In this document: piece by piece, positions 54,225-64,000 of the stretch
Position numbering within the stretch: the first letter of the stretch is position 1
Layout of the letters: every line of letters starts with the position of its first letter
NCBI RefSeq assembly: GCF_900177275.1
Contig: NZ_FXAG01000019.1
Coordinates: 1 to 64,000 of the forward strand
Direction of reading: 5' to 3'
Length of the DNA: 64,000 bases
DNA from: Pseudogulbenkiania subflava DSM 22618
GTDB lineage: Bacteria; Pseudomonadota; Gammaproteobacteria; Burkholderiales; Chromobacteriaceae
The notes under the pieces: generated by a model
What the model saw: the letters and a program-made list of their open reading frames with translations, nothing else
What the model was told of the DNA's origin: nothing
The model's database searches: none
Program-made: the position numbers and the translations under genes

Positions 54225-56030
54225 TCAGCTATTCGCTGCCGACAGCATGTCGTTCGGGTCGAAGCCCAAGCGCAGCGCCCCCCAATGACGCCCCTGCACC
54301 ATCACCGGCAGGGCCATTTCAGACAGCACCTCACCAGTATCACGCACATACGTTTGCAACAGCATCGGCTGGGTATTCCTGGCTGAACGCAAACCGGCTT
54401 TATCGTTATAAATGCGCTTGTCGCGACTGGAGGCCAAATCCTTTTGCAGGTCACCCGTCACAGGGCGCGAATAAAAACTATTGTGCGTCGGGGCATAACC
54501 ATTGCTATCGACCATCACACAGTACCTCCCCCCCTTGGCATCCTGCACCGCCCGGTCATAGATAGGCTGCAGCACAGACTCCACCTTGCTGTCGTAACTC
54601 GTATGGTATTTCGGCGGCGTCACCCCAGGAATGGGGCGGTACTGCTGATCGAACAGATTAACCCCCTCCCCAGCAAGACGACCCAACACCGTCTGCAATT
54701 CATCCCGAGTCTGTCTCGCACTGTTCAGGGCTTTATCAAATACTCCCTCCCCGATGATGAAGCGCGAAACCAGATCCTGCACCTGCTCGGCGGCACCTGA
54801 GAGTACGTCAGCGACCTCCTCGGTGTGCAGCAGGCGCTCTGATACGTTCTGACTTAGCTCGTGAATCTGGGCCACGTGCAGATTCACTTCGCGATTGGTT
54901 TCAGCAAATGTTTCCATGGTGTCGGCAATACCGCGCAGGCTACCTGCAGTCTGCTCGAAATCACCCATCATCCTGCCGAACTGCTGAGAGGCTTTGGACA
55001 CCACTTCCCTGGCCAATTGGGTATCGCTGCTGATTTCGTTGGTTTCAGCCTGCGTTTCCGCCACCAAGCTGAGCATGCCGTCGATATTGCCGGAAATCTC
55101 GTCGGTTGCCGTTTTGACTCTTTCGGCCAACTTACGCACTTCATCGGCCACCACGGCGAATCCACGCCCGGATTCACCTGCACGGGCAGCCTCGATCGCA
55201 GCATTGAGCGCCAGCAGATTGGTCTGGTCGGAGATTTCCTTGATAAGCTCAACGATGGTCTTGATGCTGGCCGAGCGCTGGCTTAGATAGTCAACGGTCT
55301 GGTTGAAATGTCCAACCTTGGTGCTGATGTCGTAGATACGATCAGCCACCGATTTCAGTTCATCAAAGGAAACCCGGGCAACGTCAAGATTGCTTAGTGT
55401 CGTAGAGGAAATGGCCTGGGTCTGCTCGGTGACTTGATTGATGCCGGAGGTTGTCTGATTACTGGCGTCGCAGACCTTGGTGGCAAAATCGTCTTGCTGG
55501 CGGGCGCTTTCCAGCGATTCGTGGATATTCTTGCGGGTGCGGGCAGAATCCATGGCGATCCTGACCGTCATCAGCCTGACATTGCTGATGATTTCTCTCA
55601 TCTTGGTCAGAAATCGATTGTAGGACACGGAAAGCTCGCGGATTTCATCGTGGGTGATAGTCGGAATCTCACGCGACAAATCCCCCTCTCCGGCGCCGAT
55701 CTCGTTGAAAATGGAAATGGTCATTTTCAGTGGCCGGACGATCAAGTAGCGCAGGTACCAGACCATGAAAGCAATAAAGACCAGGCAGATGCCCCACAGG
55801 ATGAGGGTCCACAAAATGGCACTGTCGATACGCGCCTCCACCAGAGTCAGAATCTCGGCGGAAACCGTATGGTTCTTGTGAATGGCCCTGATATCCTCCA
55901 GAGCAGAGTAGATATAGACCACCATCCCCAACTGAAAGGCACTGATAAAGAAGAAGCTGCACAGCTTCTTGGTCAGGCTGTTCCAGAACGTTTTTTCCGT
56001 CCAAGAGTACATACTCCAGAACCACTCCAT
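54225..56030 (-). CDS. Methyl-accepting chemotaxis protein with C-terminal sensor-like domain
   Basis: This 601-residue protein has two membrane helices (about 24-44 and 72-95) separated by only ~28 periplasmic residues, then HAMP ([20 protein letters not shown], near 100). The signalling domain contains the conserved tip [43 protein letters not shown] (in parts, near 265-310). The last ~160 residues form an extra domain with [39 protein letters not shown] and WGALRLGF. That is a Cache/PAS-like sensor placed after the signalling domain, presumably cytoplasmic. The signal is unknown. Confidence 0.9.
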   Translation of the reverse strand: MEWFWSMYSWTEKTFWNSLTKKLCSFFFISAFQLGMVVYIYSALEDIRAIHKNHTVSAEILTLVEARIDSAILWTLILWGICLVFIAFMVWYLRYLIVRPLKMTISIFNEIGAGEGDLSREIPTITHDEIRELSVSYNRFLTKMREIISNVRLMTVRIAMDSARTRKNIHESLESARQQDDFATKVCDASNQTTSGINQVTEQTQAISSTTLSNLDVARVSFDELKSVADRIYDISTKVGHFNQTVDYLSQRSASIKTIVELIKEISDQTNLLALNAAIEAARAGESGRGFAVVADEVRKLAERVKTATDEISGNIDGMLSLVAETQAETNEISSDTQLAREVVSKASQQFGRMMGDFEQTAGSLRGIADTMETFAETNREVNLHVAQIHELSQNVSERLLHTEEVADVLSGAAEQVQDLVSRFIIGEGVFDKALNSARQTRDELQTVLGRLAGEGVNLFDQQYRPIPGVTPPKYHTSYDSKVESVLQPIYDRAVQDAKGGRYCVMVDSNGYAPTHNSFYSRPVTGDLQKDLASSRDKRIYNDKAGLRSARNTQPMLLQTYVRDTGEVLSEMALPVMVQGRHWGALRLGFDPNDMLSAANS

Positions 56031-56168
56031 CTGCTGTCTCCCAAGTAATTTGCCACTGACCTTTATTTTTTCTTTAAAAGCTGAAGTCGATTCTCACCTG
56101 AAATGAGAAAAATGACCAGATGGCTGAGTCGTCACTATTGATTTCTGTCAAACAGGCCCAGAATCTCC

Positions 56169-56753
56169 TCAACGTCGCTGCCATGCCAGCCAATGTTCGC
56201 GATCGGCAAACACGGGAAGCGTCTGCCCCACCCGACTCATGTCAAGTAGATCAAACCATGGCAAAAGCCATTGCTGCAATTCCTGCAACGTCGAGCCGAA
56301 AGGCGGCCCCTTCAGGTTATCCCCCAGGAAGAAAAAGCCGGCAAGAACGCCGCCGGGGCGAAGCAAGGTAGCCATTTTCCGTGCATACGCCTCCCTGCTA
56401 GCCAGAGGCAAAGCACAAAAGAAGGCTCGCTCGTATATCCAATCGTAATCCTGACGTTCCGGCAGCAAGAAAAAATCGGCTTGCTGGACGCAATCGGTAC
56501 TGGCACCAAGGCTCGCTCTCGCACGAGCTACGGCCTCCGCACTGAAATCAATCGCGTCAACCTCAAAACCATGGTCAAGCAGCAACTTGACCTCATGAGC
56601 GCTGCCACACCCCGGAACCAGCACCCTGCTGCCCTCAGGCCGGGTCTCAGCAAATACCTGGAATGCAGCAGGAATATCAGCGGTATCCCACGGGGTGACG
56701 CCAGATGCATAACGAACGTCCCAGAAACTGGGTTCGGCGCAATTCTGCTTCAT
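56169..56753 (-). CDS. TPMT-family SAM-dependent methyltransferase
   Basis: This 194-residue protein of the thiopurine-methyltransferase-like family begins FWDVRYASGVTPWDTADIPA (residues 9-28). The SAM-binding motif VLVPGCGSAHEVKLLLDHGF is near residues 44-63, followed by VDAIDFSAEAVARAR and DWIYERAFFCALPL. Bacterial members methylate thiols, selenite or tellurite; the substrate cannot be told. ATG 56753 follows AAGGAAG. It is followed upstream by the DUF1289 gene 17 bp away on the same strand. Confidence 0.85.
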   Translation of the reverse strand: MKQNCAEPSFWDVRYASGVTPWDTADIPAAFQVFAETRPEGSRVLVPGCGSAHEVKLLLDHGFEVDAIDFSAEAVARARASLGASTDCVQQADFFLLPERQDYDWIYERAFFCALPLASREAYARKMATLLRPGGVLAGFFFLGDNLKGPPFGSTLQELQQWLLPWFDLLDMSRVGQTLPVFADREHWLAWQRR

Positions 56754-56769
56754 CGCGACTTCCTTAGTA

Positions 56770-57219
56770 TTAGCCTTGGAGCTTATTCCCACTCTTTGCC
56801 GGGTCAGCCTCACTGCCAAGCCATTGGGCAGAATCAGCCAGCCAATCCCTAGCCTCTCCCAGGAGGGCTACATCATCCTTGCCGGCCAAATGTGCGGCCA
56901 AGGCACTGTCAGGCAGATTCATGCGCAGCGATCCGTCCAACTCAAAACGGAACAACAGTTTGGTAAACCCTTGGTACCAGGTCATCGCCCACTCCTCACC
57001 ATTGACCTCCTGCAGATCCCACCCCGCCCCCAACAGGCGAGCCCAATCAGCCAAGCGGCGACGAAGCGGCAATCGCCCCCAGACATGACGTTTACCATCC
57101 GGAGCCAAGGCACTCCATTGCGCCACCTCCAGGAACGTTCTGAAACAACCACGGCAGACATTATCACCGAGGGCCGTTGAGCAATGGGCAATACAGGGCG
57201 AGTCAGCAGATTCAGACAT
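56770..57219 (-). CDS. DUF1289 domain protein
   Basis: This 149-residue protein has the DUF1289 cysteine pattern in its N-terminus: SPCIAHCSTALGDNVCRGCF followed by RTFLEVAQW (residues 7-35), four cysteines likely to bind a metal or Fe-S cluster. The remaining ~110 residues (GEEWAMTWYQGFTKLLFRFE) resemble no domain I can name. It probably shares an mRNA with the methyltransferase gene. Function unknown. Confidence 0.8.
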   Translation of the reverse strand: MSESADSPCIAHCSTALGDNVCRGCFRTFLEVAQWSALAPDGKRHVWGRLPLRRRLADWARLLGAGWDLQEVNGEEWAMTWYQGFTKLLFRFELDGSLRMNLPDSALAAHLAGKDDVALLGEARDWLADSAQWLGSEADPAKSGNKLQG

Positions 57220-57411
57220 AGTGAACAGCCATAACCATACTAGAGCGTTGATAGACTAAAGCAGCAAGCCGCGATCGTCTATGCGACTAGCGTAGAAGAA
57301 GCCGAAAAACCGGCCGAAGAATAAAGAGATGAAGTGACGGCGGCAGGCTCAATAAGGCCGATGGCGGCAGGGGACTCCGCACAAAGTCCATCAGGAATTT
57401 TATAGACAACA

Positions 57412-57433
57412 AAAAACCCGGTGAGCACCGGGT
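57412..57433 (-). terminator. Rho-independent terminator of tRNA-Pro
   Basis: On the reverse strand ACCCGGTG (57433-57426) pairs with CACCGGGT (57423-57416) over CT, followed by TTTTTTG. It lies about 30 bp beyond the tRNA end. Confidence 0.85.
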
Positions 57434-57464
57434 CAGACGTTCTTGATATTCAAGACTTTTTGAT

Positions 57465-57541
<77 letters not shown>

Positions 57542-57571
57542 ACTCAAGAGAACCGCATTATAAATGGATTA

Positions 57572-57925
57572 TTACGACTTGCCAATCCCACCGTTCAACC
57601 ATTCGAGAATGGACTGCAACTCGGCCCGGACAGCCTGGGCAGTCAGCGGCACCGGACCGGCCGCTTCTTGCCCCAGACGCAGCCTTGCGCCGTGAATGGT
57701 GAAACCATCGTCGTAGAGCAGGCCACGGATACGGCGCACCAGCAAAACCTCATGATGCTGGTAATAGCGACGGTTGCCGCGCCGCTTGACTTGGCGCAAC
57801 TGGGAGAATTCCTGCTCCCAGTAACGCAGCACATGCGGTTTGACACCGGTCAGTTCACTGACTTCGCCAATCGTAAAATAACGCTTTGGCGGAATCGGCG
57901 GCAGTTCTGCCTCAGTTATTGGCAT
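57572..57925 (-). CDS. MerR family transcriptional regulator
   Basis: This 117-residue protein has the Mer[33 protein letters not shown] (in parts, residues 16-44) and wing [20 protein letters not shown]. It is the short member regularly found after ihfA in beta- and gammaproteobacteria; its role is not established. The start at ATG 57925 lies inside the 3' end of ihfA (14-nt overlap), implying translational coupling. No metal-binding cysteines are present. Confidence 0.9.
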   Translation of the reverse strand: MPITEAELPPIPPKRYFTIGEVSELTGVKPHVLRYWEQEFSQLRQVKRRGNRRYYQHHEVLLVRRIRGLLYDDGFTIHGARLRLGQEAAGPVPLTAQAVRAELQSILEWLNGGIGKS

Positions 57926-58208
57926 GATGTTGCTCGACCATTCCCTTGAGTTTCTGGCTTGCATGGAAAGTCACCACGCGGCGGGCAGTGATAGGAATTT
58001 CCTCGCCGGTCTTCGGGTTACGCCCCGGCCGTTGAGGCTTGTCACGCAGCTGGAAATTGCCGAAGCCGGACAGTTTCACACTGTCACCGGATTCCAGCGC
58101 CTGGCGGATCTCTTCGAAGAAAGATTCGACCATGTCCTTGGCTTCACGCTTGTTCAGCCCTACCTTGTCAAACAGCAGGTCGGCCAACTCCGCTTTCGTC
58201 AAAGTCAT
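57912..58208 (-). CDS. ihfA: Integration host factor alpha subunit
   Basis: This 98-residue DNA-bending protein has the HU/IHF signature: [20 protein letters not shown] at the start, [25 protein letters not shown] (in parts, near 44-68; arm with the intercalating proline) and [13 protein letters not shown]. It forms a heterodimer with IhfB in replication, recombination and promoter control. It sits after pheT, the conserved order in proteobacteria, and overlaps merR. Confidence 0.96.
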   Translation of the reverse strand: MTLTKAELADLLFDKVGLNKREAKDMVESFFEEIRQALESGDSVKLSGFGNFQLRDKPQRPGRNPKTGEEIPITARRVVTFHASQKLKGMVEQHHANN

Positions 58209-58300
58209 GATTACCCCTTAACATACCGATCAAAAATAAAACAAAGCGGCTTCCGCTGCAAGCACGCACGGAAGCCCGCCAACACTTCCGACCTGCCCGG

Positions 58301-60661
58301 TCAGAGGCGCAAGGTCGCCCCATGATTGGTCGACACGGCTTCCAGCAGGCTGCTCACCACCACCTCGACCTCGGCATCGGTCAGCGTCTTGGCCTGATCC
58401 TGCAACAGGACACGGAACGCCAGGCTCTTCTTACCCTCCGGCACGCCTTTGCCGCGGTAAACGTCGAACAGCGCCACTTCGCTGACAATCTCGGCGGCCA
58501 CCTGACGGAAGCTGGCCAGCATGGCGCCAACTTCCACCTGCTCGTCCACCACCAGCGCCAGGTCACGGCGTACCGGCTGGAACTTGCTGACAGGAGCCGC
58601 CTTGACGTGGCGCTGTGCTTCCACGACAGCGTATTCCAGCTCAAAGACCACAGGCGCGGAAGGCAGATCGTACTGCTGCACCCACTGCGGATGCAGTTCG
58701 CCGATCACCCCGACCAGCTGGCCGGCCAGGAAGATTTCGGCACAACGGCCGGGGTGGCAGGCCGGGTGGGCCGCCTTGCGGAATTCGGCCGGCTGCGGAT
58801 GCAGCAGCGCTTCGACATCGGCCTTGACGTCGAAAAAGTCGACACGCTCGGTCTTGGCACCCCACTGCTCCGGCAGGCGGGAACCCCAGGCGAGACCAGC
58901 GATCTTTTCCGGCTGGTCGAAACCTTCGGCCGACTTGCGGAAAGTCCGAGCCACTTCGAATACGCGAACGCGCGGCTGCTTGCGGTTGACGTTACCGACC
59001 AGCACATCGACCAGGCCACCCAGCAGGGTCGAGCGCATCACACTCATTTGAGCGGCGATCGGGTTGATCAGCCTGACCGGATCGGCATTGCCGGCAAAAT
59101 CACGCTCCCAGCGCTCATCGACGAAGGCATAGCTGACCACTTCCTGATAGTCGCGCGCCGCCAGTTGCTGACGGATCAATTCACGCGGCCGGCGTGTTTC
59201 CGGCAGCGGCAACATCTTCATACGCGAGCGCGGGGCATCGGACGGGATGGCATCGTAGCCGTAGACACGGGCCACTTCCTCGATCAGATCCTCTTCGATC
59301 TCGATATCGAAGCGGAATGCCGGCGGCGCAACGGCAAAACCTTCGGCCGTGTTGTCGTAGTCCAGGCCCAAGCGGGAGAAAATGGCCGCGATGGCATCGG
59401 GCACCAGATCGAGGCCGAGCACCTTGTTGACACGCGCACTGCGCACCGCCACGGCCTGGCGCTGCGGCAACTGGCCCTGCGCCTCGGTCAGCGGCCCGGC
59501 TTCACCACCGCAGATCTCGACGATCAGCGCGGTGGCACGCTCGATGGCATCCCGCTGCTGCTGGAAGTCCACCCCGCGCTCGAAACGATAGGACGAGTCC
59601 GAACCGAAGCCCAGCTCACGCGCCTTGCCGGCGATCATCTCCGGTGCAAAGAACGCACTCTCGAGGAATACATCCTGAGATGCCGTGGTAACACCGCTTC
59701 CCAGCCCGCCCATGATGCCGGCGATGGCCACCGGTTTAGAGTCGTCGGCAATCACCATCAGATGGTCCCCCAGCGCCACTTCCTGCTCGTTCAGACACAC
59801 CAGTTTCTCGCCTGCACGGGCCATGCGCACGGTGATGGCACCGTCCAGCTTGGCGAGATCGAAGGCGTGCATCGGCTGGCCGAGTTCCAGCAGGATGTAG
59901 TTGGTGACGTCAACGATGGCCGAGATCGAGCGCAGGCCGGAACGCTCCAGGCGGCGCTTCATCCAGTCCGGCGTCGGTGCGGCGGCGTTGACGCCCTTCA
60001 CCACGCGGCCGATGTAGCGGCCGCAGCCTTGCGGGGCGTCGATGCGCACCGGCAAGGTCTGGTCGTGCGCCGGCACCACCGGGGCGATCGCTACCGGCTG
60101 CAAGGCGCTATCGGTCAGTGCCGCCACTTCACGGGCCAGGCCTTTGATCGACAGGCAATCGGCACGGTTCGGGGTGATCTTGAGGGTAAACAGGCTGTCG
60201 TCCAGCGACAGATAGTCGCGGATGCTCGTGCCGACCGGGGCATCGGCCGGCAGCAGCAGCAAGCCGTCGGCGTCGTCCGGCACGCCCAGTTCCTTGCCAG
60301 AACACAGCATGCCACCGGATTCGACGCCGCGCATCTTGGTCGGCTTGATCTTGAAGTCGCCCGGCAGCACGGCGCCCGGCAGGGCGCACGGCACTTTCAG
60401 GCCGACGGCGACGTTCGGCGCTCCGCAGACGATCTGGATCAGCTCGCCGGTGCCAGCATCGACCTTGGTCACGCGCAGACGGTCGGCATTCTCGTGCTTG
60501 ACGACTTCCTTGACCTCGGCGATGACCACGCCGCTAAAGGCCGGTGCCGCAGCATTGACCTCTTCAACCTCGAGGCCGGCCATGGTCAACAGATAAGAAA
60601 GCTCGTCGGTATTCAGGGACGGATTGACCCAGCTACGCAGCCACTGTTCGGAAAATTGCAT
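58301..60661 (-). CDS. pheT: Phenylalanyl-tRNA synthetase beta subunit
   Basis: This 786-residue subunit of full family length begins MQFSEQWLRSWVNPSLNTDE. The tRNA-binding EMAP-like domain (about 40-155) contains NADRLRVTKVDAGTGE and CGAPNVAVGLKVPCALPGA. B3/B4 editing domain wording (SAIVDVTNYILLELGQPMHA near 245), B5, and the C-terminal ferredoxin-like anticodon domain (SKFQPVRRDLALVVD near 695) follow. It pairs with PheS to form the alpha2-beta2 enzyme. pheS is 23 bp upstream and ihfA 92 bp downstream. Confidence 0.97.
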   Translation of the reverse strand: MQFSEQWLRSWVNPSLNTDELSYLLTMAGLEVEEVNAAAPAFSGVVIAEVKEVVKHENADRLRVTKVDAGTGELIQIVCGAPNVAVGLKVPCALPGAVLPGDFKIKPTKMRGVESGGMLCSGKELGVPDDADGLLLLPADAPVGTSIRDYLSLDDSLFTLKITPNRADCLSIKGLAREVAALTDSALQPVAIAPVVPAHDQTLPVRIDAPQGCGRYIGRVVKGVNAAAPTPDWMKRRLERSGLRSISAIVDVTNYILLELGQPMHAFDLAKLDGAITVRMARAGEKLVCLNEQEVALGDHLMVIADDSKPVAIAGIMGGLGSGVTTASQDVFLESAFFAPEMIAGKARELGFGSDSSYRFERGVDFQQQRDAIERATALIVEICGGEAGPLTEAQGQLPQRQAVAVRSARVNKVLGLDLVPDAIAAIFSRLGLDYDNTAEGFAVAPPAFRFDIEIEEDLIEEVARVYGYDAIPSDAPRSRMKMLPLPETRRPRELIRQQLAARDYQEVVSYAFVDERWERDFAGNADPVRLINPIAAQMSVMRSTLLGGLVDVLVGNVNRKQPRVRVFEVARTFRKSAEGFDQPEKIAGLAWGSRLPEQWGAKTERVDFFDVKADVEALLHPQPAEFRKAAHPACHPGRCAEIFLAGQLVGVIGELHPQWVQQYDLPSAPVVFELEYAVVEAQRHVKAAPVSKFQPVRRDLALVVDEQVEVGAMLASFRQVAAEIVSEVALFDVYRGKGVPEGKKSLAFRVLLQDQAKTLTDAEVEVVVSSLLEAVSTNHGATLRL

Positions 60662-60684
60662 TGTATGTATTCCCCTGCCCGCGA

Positions 60685-61725
<1,041 letters not shown>

Positions 61726-61748
61726 TCAGCCATCTCGAAAAGCGTGTA

Positions 61749-61782
61749 AAAAAAAGGGAGGCATCACTGCCTCCCTTTTGAC
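61749..61782 (-). terminator. Rho-independent terminator after rplT
   Basis: On the reverse strand AAAAGGGAGGC pairs with GCCTCCCTTTT (61779-61752), loop of 6, followed by a long T-run. It separates rplT from pheS; in many bacteria an attenuator sits here, though no Phe-rich leader peptide was found in the 80 bp before pheS. Confidence 0.88.
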
Positions 61783-61792
61783 CGTCCAGCGA

Positions 61793-62149
61793 TTAAGCGA
61801 GGCTTGCTTTCGCTTTTTCAACGATCTGGGCAAAAGCCGGCTTATCGAACACGGCCAGATCGGCCAGGACCTTGCGGTCGATTTCGATGGCAGCCTTCTT
61901 CAGACCGTTCATGAACTTGCTGTAGGACAGACCCAGTTCACGCGCACCGGCGTTGATACGGGCGATCCACAGCTGGCGGAACTGGCGCTTTTTCTGACGA
62001 CGGTCGCGGTAAGCGTATTGACCGGCTTTCATCACCGCCTGTTTGGCGATGCGATAGACGTTCTTGCGACGGCCGCGATAGCCTTTCGCCAGAGCAAGGA
62101 TTTTCTTGTGACGAGCGCGAGCGGTTACACCGCGTTTAACACGAGGCAT
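61793..62149 (-). CDS. rplT: 50S ribosomal protein L20
   Basis: This 118-residue protein of exact family length has [40 protein letters not shown] and [20 protein letters not shown]. It binds 23S rRNA early in assembly and in enterobacteria represses rpmI-rplT translation. It lies 12 bp after rpmI and ends at a strong terminator. Confidence 0.98.
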   Translation of the reverse strand: MPRVKRGVTARARHKKILALAKGYRGRRKNVYRIAKQAVMKAGQYAYRDRRQKKRQFRQLWIARINAGARELGLSYSKFMNGLKKAAIEIDRKVLADLAVFDKPAFAQIVEKAKASLA

Positions 62150-62161
62150 TGATCAAACTCC

Positions 62162-62359
62162 TTAAGCGTAGGGCATCATTGCACGAACGGACGCCATGTT
62201 GCTTGCGTCCACCATGGTGGTGCCACGCAGTTGGCGTTTGTTCTTGGTGGTTTTCTTGGTCAGGATATGACGCTTGAACGCCATAGAGCGCTTGACACCA
62301 CCACCACCCAATACGTTGAGGCGTTTTTTCGCGCTCGACTTGGTCTTCATCTTCGGCAT
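62162..62359 (-). CDS. rpmI: 50S ribosomal protein L35
   Basis: This 65-residue protein starts [20 protein letters not shown] and ends [20 protein letters not shown], both family hallmarks. AGGAG lies 7 nt before ATG 62359, so an upstream extension of 37 residues is rejected. It lies between infC (152-bp gap) and rplT. Confidence 0.97.
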   Translation of the reverse strand: MPKMKTKSSAKKRLNVLGGGGVKRSMAFKRHILTKKTTKNKRQLRGTTMVDASNMASVRAMMPYA

Positions 62360-62511
62360 GGAAAACTCCTGCTGAATTTCTTTAGATCCGACGCACGGTG
62401 ATCTTTCGATGCTTGCAAACCGTGACGTCCCGCTTTTTGTTGCAGCGCCTAAACGCCACAAAATCAACACGGCAGGCGAACCTGCCGTGTCAAACCGCTG
62501 ATTATACCCGA

Positions 62512-63036
62512 TTATTTCTTTTTCGGGGCAATCATCATTACCATCTGGCGACCTTCCAGGCGCGGGAACTGCTCGACCGTGCCAACTTCGGCCAGATCCG
62601 CCTCTACCCGCTTGAGCAGGGCCAGGCCGATGTCCTGGTGAGCCATTTCGCGACCGCGGAAACGCAGCGTCACCTTGGCCTTGTCGCCGTCGTTCAGGAA
62701 GCGGACCAGGTTGCGCAGCTTGACGCCGTAGTCGCCGTCGTCGGTACCCGGACGGAACTTGACTTCCTTGATCTGGACCTGCTTCTGCTTGAGCTTGGCT
62801 TCGTGACGCTTCTTGGACGTTTCGTACTTGTACTTGCCGTAGTCCATCAGCTTGCAGACAGGTGGCTGAGCGGTCGGAGAGATCTCAACCAGATCGATAT
62901 CCAACTCCTCGGCCGTCGCCATTGCCTCACGCAGACTCACGATGCCGAGCTGCTCGCCTTCCTTACCTACCAGACGGATTTCGCGGGCGGTAATTTCGCC
63001 GTTGATCCGTGCTTCACGTTCCTGAGCTATAGCCAA
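62512..63036 (-). CDS. infC: Translation initiation factor IF-3, non-AUG start
   Basis: This protein of about 172-174 residues prevents premature 30S-50S joining and proofreads start codons. It has [20 protein letters not shown] at the N-terminus, [20 protein letters not shown] (near 53), [17 protein letters not shown] (near 86) and the C-terminal [15 protein letters not shown]. No ATG or GTG start exists. A TTG at 63036 has only 2 nt after AGGAG (63043-63039); an ATA at 63030 has the ideal 8 nt. IF-3 genes are known for AUU/AUC/AUA starts that give autoregulation, so ATA 63030 is the likelier start. thrS lies upstream with its stop 37 bp from the TTG. Confidence 0.95.
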   Translation of the reverse strand: MAIAQEREARINGEITAREIRLVGKEGEQLGIVSLREAMATAEELDIDLVEISPTAQPPVCKLMDYGKYKYETSKKRHEAKLKQKQVQIKEVKFRPGTDDGDYGVKLRNLVRFLNDGDKAKVTLRFRGREMAHQDIGLALLKRVEADLAEVGTVEQFPRLEGRQMVMMIAPKKK

Positions 63037-63072
63037 ATCTCCTATTAACTGTTCATCAAGCCCGACACCGCG

Positions 63073-64000
63073 TCACTGAGGCATGTCAGCCTTCAGCCGT
63101 GCCGCGAAGTCGTCCAGCGTCAGCTGGCCCAAGTCTTCGCCACGAGCACGAACGGCAATCAGACCGTCTGCCTTTTCCTTGTCGCCCACAATGATCTGGA
63201 ACGGCAGTTTTTGCAGACTGTGTTCGCGGATTTTATAGCTGATCTTTTCATTCCTCAAGTCGAGCTCGACGCGGAAGCCTTGTTTCTTCAGCGTTTGCGC
63301 CACAACAGAGGCATAATCGGCCTGTGCTTCAGTGATGTTCATCACCACCATCTGCACCGGAGCCAGCCACAACGGGAAGGCGCCGGCATGGTTCTCGATC
63401 AGGATGCCAAGGAAGCGCTCGAGCGAACCCAGGATGGCCCGGTGCAGCATCACCGGGCGCTTGCGGCTGTTGTCTTCCGCCACGTATTCGGCCCCCAGAC
63501 GCTCCGGCAGCACGTAGTCGAGCTGCAGCGTGCCGCACTGCCAGGAACGGCCGAGCGCATCCTTGATGTGGTACTCGATCTTCGGGCCGTAGAAAGCACC
63601 CTCGCCCGGCAACTCTTCCCATTCGATGCCGCAGGCACGCAGCGCTTCGCGCAGGCCGTTCTCGGCACGATCCCACGCCTCCAGCGTACCGGCGTACTTC
63701 TCCGGACGCAGCGACAGTTTGACCGAGACATTGTCGAAGCCGAACTGGCGGTAGACACGCATGGTCAGTTCGTTGAAGGCGCGCGCCTCTTCGATAATCT
63801 GCTCTTCGGCACAGAAGATATGGGCGTCATCCTGCACAAAACCGCGCACGCGCATGATGCCGTGCAGCGCGCCGGATGGCTCGTTGCGGTGGCAGGCGCC
63901 GAATTCGGCGTAGCGCAGCGGCAGGTCACGGTAGGAACGCAGACCCTGGTTGAATACCTGCACATGCCCCGGACAGTTCATCGGCTTGACCGCGTAGTCG
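63073..64000 (-). CDS. thrS: Threonyl-tRNA synthetase, C-terminal part (cut by the window edge)
   Basis: The last 309 codons are present; the gene continues beyond 64000. Class II motif 2 is in [30 protein letters not shown] (in parts), and catalytic-core wording is [15 protein letters not shown] and HIFCAEEQI. Motif 3 is in [20 protein letters not shown], and the C-terminal anticodon-binding domain has [17 protein letters not shown] and [20 protein letters not shown]. It charges tRNA-Thr. It is the first gene seen of the thrS-infC-rpmI-rplT block, all on the reverse strand. Confidence 0.97.
   Translation of the reverse strand, partial: DYAVKPMNCPGHVQVFNQGLRSYRDLPLRYAEFGACHRNEPSGALHGIMRVRGFVQDDAHIFCAEEQIIEEARAFNELTMRVYRQFGFDNVSVKLSLRPEKYAGTLEAWDRAENGLREALRACGIEWEELPGEGAFYGPKIEYHIKDALGRSWQCGTLQLDYVLPERLGAEYVAEDNSRKRPVMLHRAILGSLERFLGILIENHAGAFPLWLAPVQMVVMNITEAQADYASVVAQTLKKQGFRVELDLRNEKISYKIREHSLQKLPFQIIVGDKEKADGLIAVRARGEDLGQLTLDDFAARLKADMPQ

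Overview
The window looks like chromosomal DNA of a high-GC betaproteobacterium, most plausibly of the Chromobacteriaceae/Neisseriales. This is inferred from the thrS-infC-rpmI-rplT-pheS-pheT-ihfA-merR order, the divergent phaR/phaP pair of a polyhydroxyalkanoate maker, a short H-NS-type protein, a TMEM165-type manganese exporter behind a yybP-ykoY riboswitch, and the general look of the proteins. No species can be named from the sequence alone.

Layout. 1-2.7 kb is a decayed patch: a probable transposase tail, an AsnC/Lrp regulator, and an AT-rich secreted YadA-head-like gene lying between two diverged relics of the same MFS transporter tail. 2.7-6.1 kb holds betB-betA (choline to glycine betaine). 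6.4-9.7 kb holds glutathione-dependent formaldehyde detoxification (adhC, fghA) with a divergent LysR gene. 9.8-13 kb encodes a sensor kinase and a receiver/HD-GYP response regulator; the regulator's 3' end lies in an 89-bp tandem duplication. 13.5-15.6 kb carries rtcB and archease (RNA ligation). 15.7-20.5 kb carries a CapA-like protein, NAD salvage (pncA-pncB), a hydrolase and an FMN reductase. 21.1-28.6 kb is a full acid-sugar pathway for L-threonate and D-erythronate (ltnD, otnK, otnC, MFS transporter, otnI, denD) with a GntR regulator. 28.9-33.5 kb is a second catabolic unit: LysR, CaiB-type CoA transferase, HMG-CoA-lyase family enzyme, MFS transporter.

34-46 kb is mixed housekeeping: tRNA-Ser, a FemAB-like protein, nadE, lolA, rarA, an uncharacterised gene, serS, a LysE exporter with an AraC regulator, a CBS-PAS-GGDEF-EAL protein and a gutted rimO. 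46-57 kb carries phaR/phaP, an M14 peptidase, a PilZ-like protein, an H-NS protein, ygfZ, tRNA-Asn, mscL, the riboswitch-controlled exporter, an MCP with its sensor domain at the C-terminus, a TPMT-like methyltransferase and a DUF1289 protein. 57-64 kb is tRNA-Pro followed by the translation block merR-ihfA-pheT-pheS-rplT-rpmI-infC-thrS, with thrS cut by the window edge.

A theme not explained by the genes is a set of MITE-like palindromic elements with terminal inverted repeats. Several begin directly at the stop codon of a gene and sit in operon junctions (betB/betA, archease/rtcB, nadE/lolA) or between converging genes. The window also has many relics: two MFS tails, an AraC tail, an MCP tail, a TIM-like fragment with an in-frame amber codon, and rimO without its radical-SAM core. 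The most interesting regulatory candidates are a hairpin that would bury the ribosome-binding site of the CoA-transferase gene and a non-AUG start for infC.
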